Assembly: GCF_947494875.1 (NCBI RefSeq)
Contig: NZ_CANLWM010000004.1
Coordinates: 359,974 to 423,973, forward strand
DNA: 64,000 bases
From: an uncultured Williamsia sp.
Lineage (GTDB): Bacteria; Actinomycetota; Actinomycetes; Mycobacteriales; Mycobacteriaceae
Direction of reading: 5' to 3'
Shown here piece after piece: positions 62,623 to 64,000 of this stretch. How positions within the stretch are numbered: the stretch's first letter is position 1; the number at the start of each line of letters is the position of its first letter. The translations under genes were made by a program, and so were the position numbers. The notes beneath the pieces are model-generated. The model was not told the DNA's origin. It was given only the letters and a program-made list of their open reading frames with translations, and searched no databases.

Positions 62623-62666
62623 AGTACTGCGGCACGTCCGAAAGTACTATCCGGTGGGGCAGTACT
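62623..62666. promoter_or_regulatory. Three AGTACT sites in the fadE-tetR spacer
   Basis: AGTACT palindromes lie at 62623-62628, 62643-62648 and 62661-62666, spaced 20 and 18 bp; the first and last are in identical CAGTACTGC context. All are within the 96-bp spacer between the acyl-CoA dehydrogenase and the TetR gene. They are likely binding sites of this TetR protein (inference). Confidence 0.65.
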
Positions 62667-62695
62667 GCAAGAACCTCGCCAGTATCATGAGGCGC

Positions 62696-63274
62696 ATGAC
62701 CACGACGCCGACCTTCGCGACCCGTCGGCGCGGCGAGCTGTTCGACAACCTCCTCGACCTGTTCCTCGGCGAGGGCTTCGCCCACCTCACCCTCGACGAG
62801 ATCGCTGCGCGACTGCGCTGCTCGAAGACGACGCTGTACACGCTCGCGGGCAGCAAGGAACAGTTGGTGCGGGCCGGGACGGTGCACTTCTTCCGCCGCG
62901 CCACCGACGCCGTCGAGGCCCGCGTCGCCGAGGTGAGCGACCCCCGCGACCGGATCGCCGCGTATTTGTCCGCGGTGGGCGAGGAGCTCGGGACCGCGTC
63001 CGCGCAGTTCATGGCCGACATGGACGCGTTCGCGCCGGCTCGCGAGGTCTACGAGCAGAACACCCGACTGGCGGCAGACCGCGTTCAGGAACTCATCGCC
63101 GAGGGTGTGCGGTCCGGTGCGTTCCGTGACGTGCACGCGGCGTTCGCCGCCGACCTCGTGGCGACGATGATGGTGCGGATCCAGCAGCGTGGGGTCCACG
63201 CCGCCACCGGACTCGACGACGCCGCTGCCTACCGCGAACTGGCGGGCATCCTGACCTCCGGCATCACGCTCTGA
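62696..63274 (+). CDS. TetR-family regulator
   Basis: A 192-residue TetR regulator: LFDNLLDLFLGEGFAHLTLD then EIAARLRCSKTTLYTLAGSK is the HTH, and the C-terminal ligand domain follows (FMADMDAFAPAREVYEQNT, FAADLVATMMVRIQ). ATG at 62696 follows GAGG closely; an ATG at 62687 is also in frame. It shares the spacer with the acyl-CoA dehydrogenase gene and so probably represses it; a likely ligand is an acyl-CoA. Confidence 0.85.
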   Translation: MTTTPTFATRRRGELFDNLLDLFLGEGFAHLTLDEIAARLRCSKTTLYTLAGSKEQLVRAGTVHFFRRATDAVEARVAEVSDPRDRIAAYLSAVGEELGTASAQFMADMDAFAPAREVYEQNTRLAADRVQELIAEGVRSGAFRDVHAAFAADLVATMMVRIQQRGVHAATGLDDAAAYRELAGILTSGITL

Positions 63275-63504
63275 CGGCACCTCGGCCGCTCGCAGCGTGA
63301 GAGACCGAGTGATGGGTGGTGCGCCGAAATCGCTGGACACGACCACGCCGTGCGAGGCAGGCCGTCGCTGCTATCCCACCCGCAGCGTCAACATCTTCTC
63401 GGACCGTTGACCTTGCGGCGGGCCGACCGAGACCCTTCGACTGCCGACATGGGTTCGGTGAGGACGGGCAGGTCGACGCCCGGCGACACCTGACGGAGAA
63501 GGGA

Positions 63505-63702
63505 ATGCCCGCCATGCGGATTCGAGTGGACTTCGACCTGTGCGAGTCGAACGCGGTGTGTGTCGGGATGGCTCCTGATGTGTTCGATCTCGACGACCAG
63601 GACTATCTGCAGATCCTCCAGGAGGACGTCCCGGAGGATCGGCGCGACGAGATGCGCCAGGTCGTCGCGAACTGTCCCAAGGCGGCGATCTCCCTCGAAT
63701 GA
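63505..63702 (+). CDS. fdxD: 3Fe-4S ferredoxin, FdxD type
   Basis: A 65-residue ferredoxin. The cysteines are CESNAVC (two Cys spaced by five), then ANCPKAA; this three-Cys pattern indicates a 3Fe-4S cluster. The sequence resembles mycobacterial FdxD (RVIVDRDRCEGNAVCLGIAP). FdxD donates electrons to cytochromes P450, including those of cholesterol degradation. GGAG precedes the ATG at 63505; an in-frame ATG at 63514 would remove three residues. No P450 gene is in view. The 63275-63504 spacer before it shows no recognisable operator. Confidence 0.85.
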   Translation: MPAMRIRVDFDLCESNAVCVGMAPDVFDLDDQDYLQILQEDVPEDRRDEMRQVVANCPKAAISLE

Positions 63703-63752
63703 CGTCGTCTCTGCGATGACCGACCATCCCTCAGCAGGAAGCGATCTCCCCG

Positions 63753-64000
63753 ATGGCGCATGTGATCACCCAGCCGTGTTGCAACGATGCGAGTTGTATT
63801 GCGGTGTGCCCGGTCAATTGCATTCATCCGACGCCGGATGAGCCGGAGTTCCTGACCGCGGAGATGCTCTACATCGATCCCGACACCTGCATCGATTGTG
63901 GCGCGTGTATCGATGAGTGCCCGGTGGAGGCGATTTTCCCCGACGATCAGCTCGACGAGAAGGGCGAGCGGTACCTGCAGATCAACGCCGACTACTACAC
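63753..64000 (+). CDS. fprB: FprB-type ferredoxin/ferredoxin-NADP reductase, 3' end missing
   Basis: The first 82 residues of a protein starting MAHVITQPCCNDASCIAVCP. Two cluster motifs are visible: CCNDASCIAVCPVNCIHP and CIDCGACIDECPVEAIF, as in a 7Fe or 8Fe ferredoxin. The sequence up to LQINADYY matches the N-terminal ferredoxin domain of mycobacterial FprB, which is fused to an NADPH-dependent flavin reductase; that part lies beyond the window. A stand-alone ferredoxin is the alternative. Its partner could be FdxD encoded 50 bp upstream. Confidence 0.78.
   Translation, partial: MAHVITQPCCNDASCIAVCPVNCIHPTPDEPEFLTAEMLYIDPDTCIDCGACIDECPVEAIFPDDQLDEKGERYLQINADYY

Noticed and set aside
63275..63504. 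KstR box before fdxD
   Set aside because: No AACnnGTT core is present; the nearest word, AACATCTTC, breaks the palindrome.

Overview
The window is high-GC actinobacterial DNA with dense genes, many GTG starts and many 1-4 bp start/stop overlaps. Two features point to a mycolic-acid actinomycete of the Mycobacteriales (a Gordonia/Williamsia/Rhodococcus/Nocardia-type genome): genes for steroid ring degradation with KstR- and KstR2-type operators, and a complete type VII (ESX) secretion locus with PE/PPE-, EspC/EspA- and WXG100-type substrates. The genus cannot be fixed from the sequence alone.

Layout. Positions 1-12,000 are a cholesterol/steroid catabolic block: the end of hsaG, then hsaF; an AbiEi/DUF559-type gene between repeat-rich segments; a two-domain VOC protein; kshA with a small cysteine protein; and a divergent operon hsaA-hsaC-hsaB-DUF1214-SDR-sulfotransferase. 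The usual hsaD is absent from that operon. Two KstR-like boxes lie between kshA and hsaA. Positions 11,578-17,655 hold regulators and signalling genes: an XRE-type regulator with a divergent SDR, a GAF-EAL protein, a DUF4352 membrane protein, and a NarL-type two-component pair. Positions 17,665-22,843 are a tightly overlapping echA-fadE-fadE-fadE operon under a perfect KstR2-type box, with a divergent IclR regulator. Positions 22,959-26,530 are cysD-cysNC-cysQ, which make and turn over PAPS.

Positions 26,549-57,765 form a large ESX locus. EspL/YbaB-like and EspD/EspH-like genes read left. EspC-, EspA-, PE- and PPE-like proteins, an EspG chaperone and an EsxB/EsxA pair read right. After a membrane diguanylate cyclase and three uncharacterised genes come eccE (left), eccB (right), a pirin, a second EspG, mycP and eccD (left), and a single-chain eccC (right). 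A non-ESX insert follows (NTF2-like protein, GAF/winged-helix regulator, DUF3761 secreted protein, SDR, VOC, FAD oxidase, AfsR-type regulator). The locus closes with eccA. It combines modules that in M. tuberculosis are split between espACD, ESX-1 and the PE/PPE-bearing systems.

Positions 57,882-64,000 hold purL, a repeat-rich intergenic region, a perfect KstR box in front of a DapB-N-like oxidoreductase, an acyl-CoA dehydrogenase, a TetR regulator with three AGTACT sites, an fdxD-type 3Fe-4S ferredoxin and the start of an FprB-type ferredoxin/ferredoxin reductase. The steroid theme therefore returns at the right edge. No rRNA, tRNA, CRISPR array, insertion sequence or prophage gene was seen, and no stretch over about 300 bp lacks a gene.
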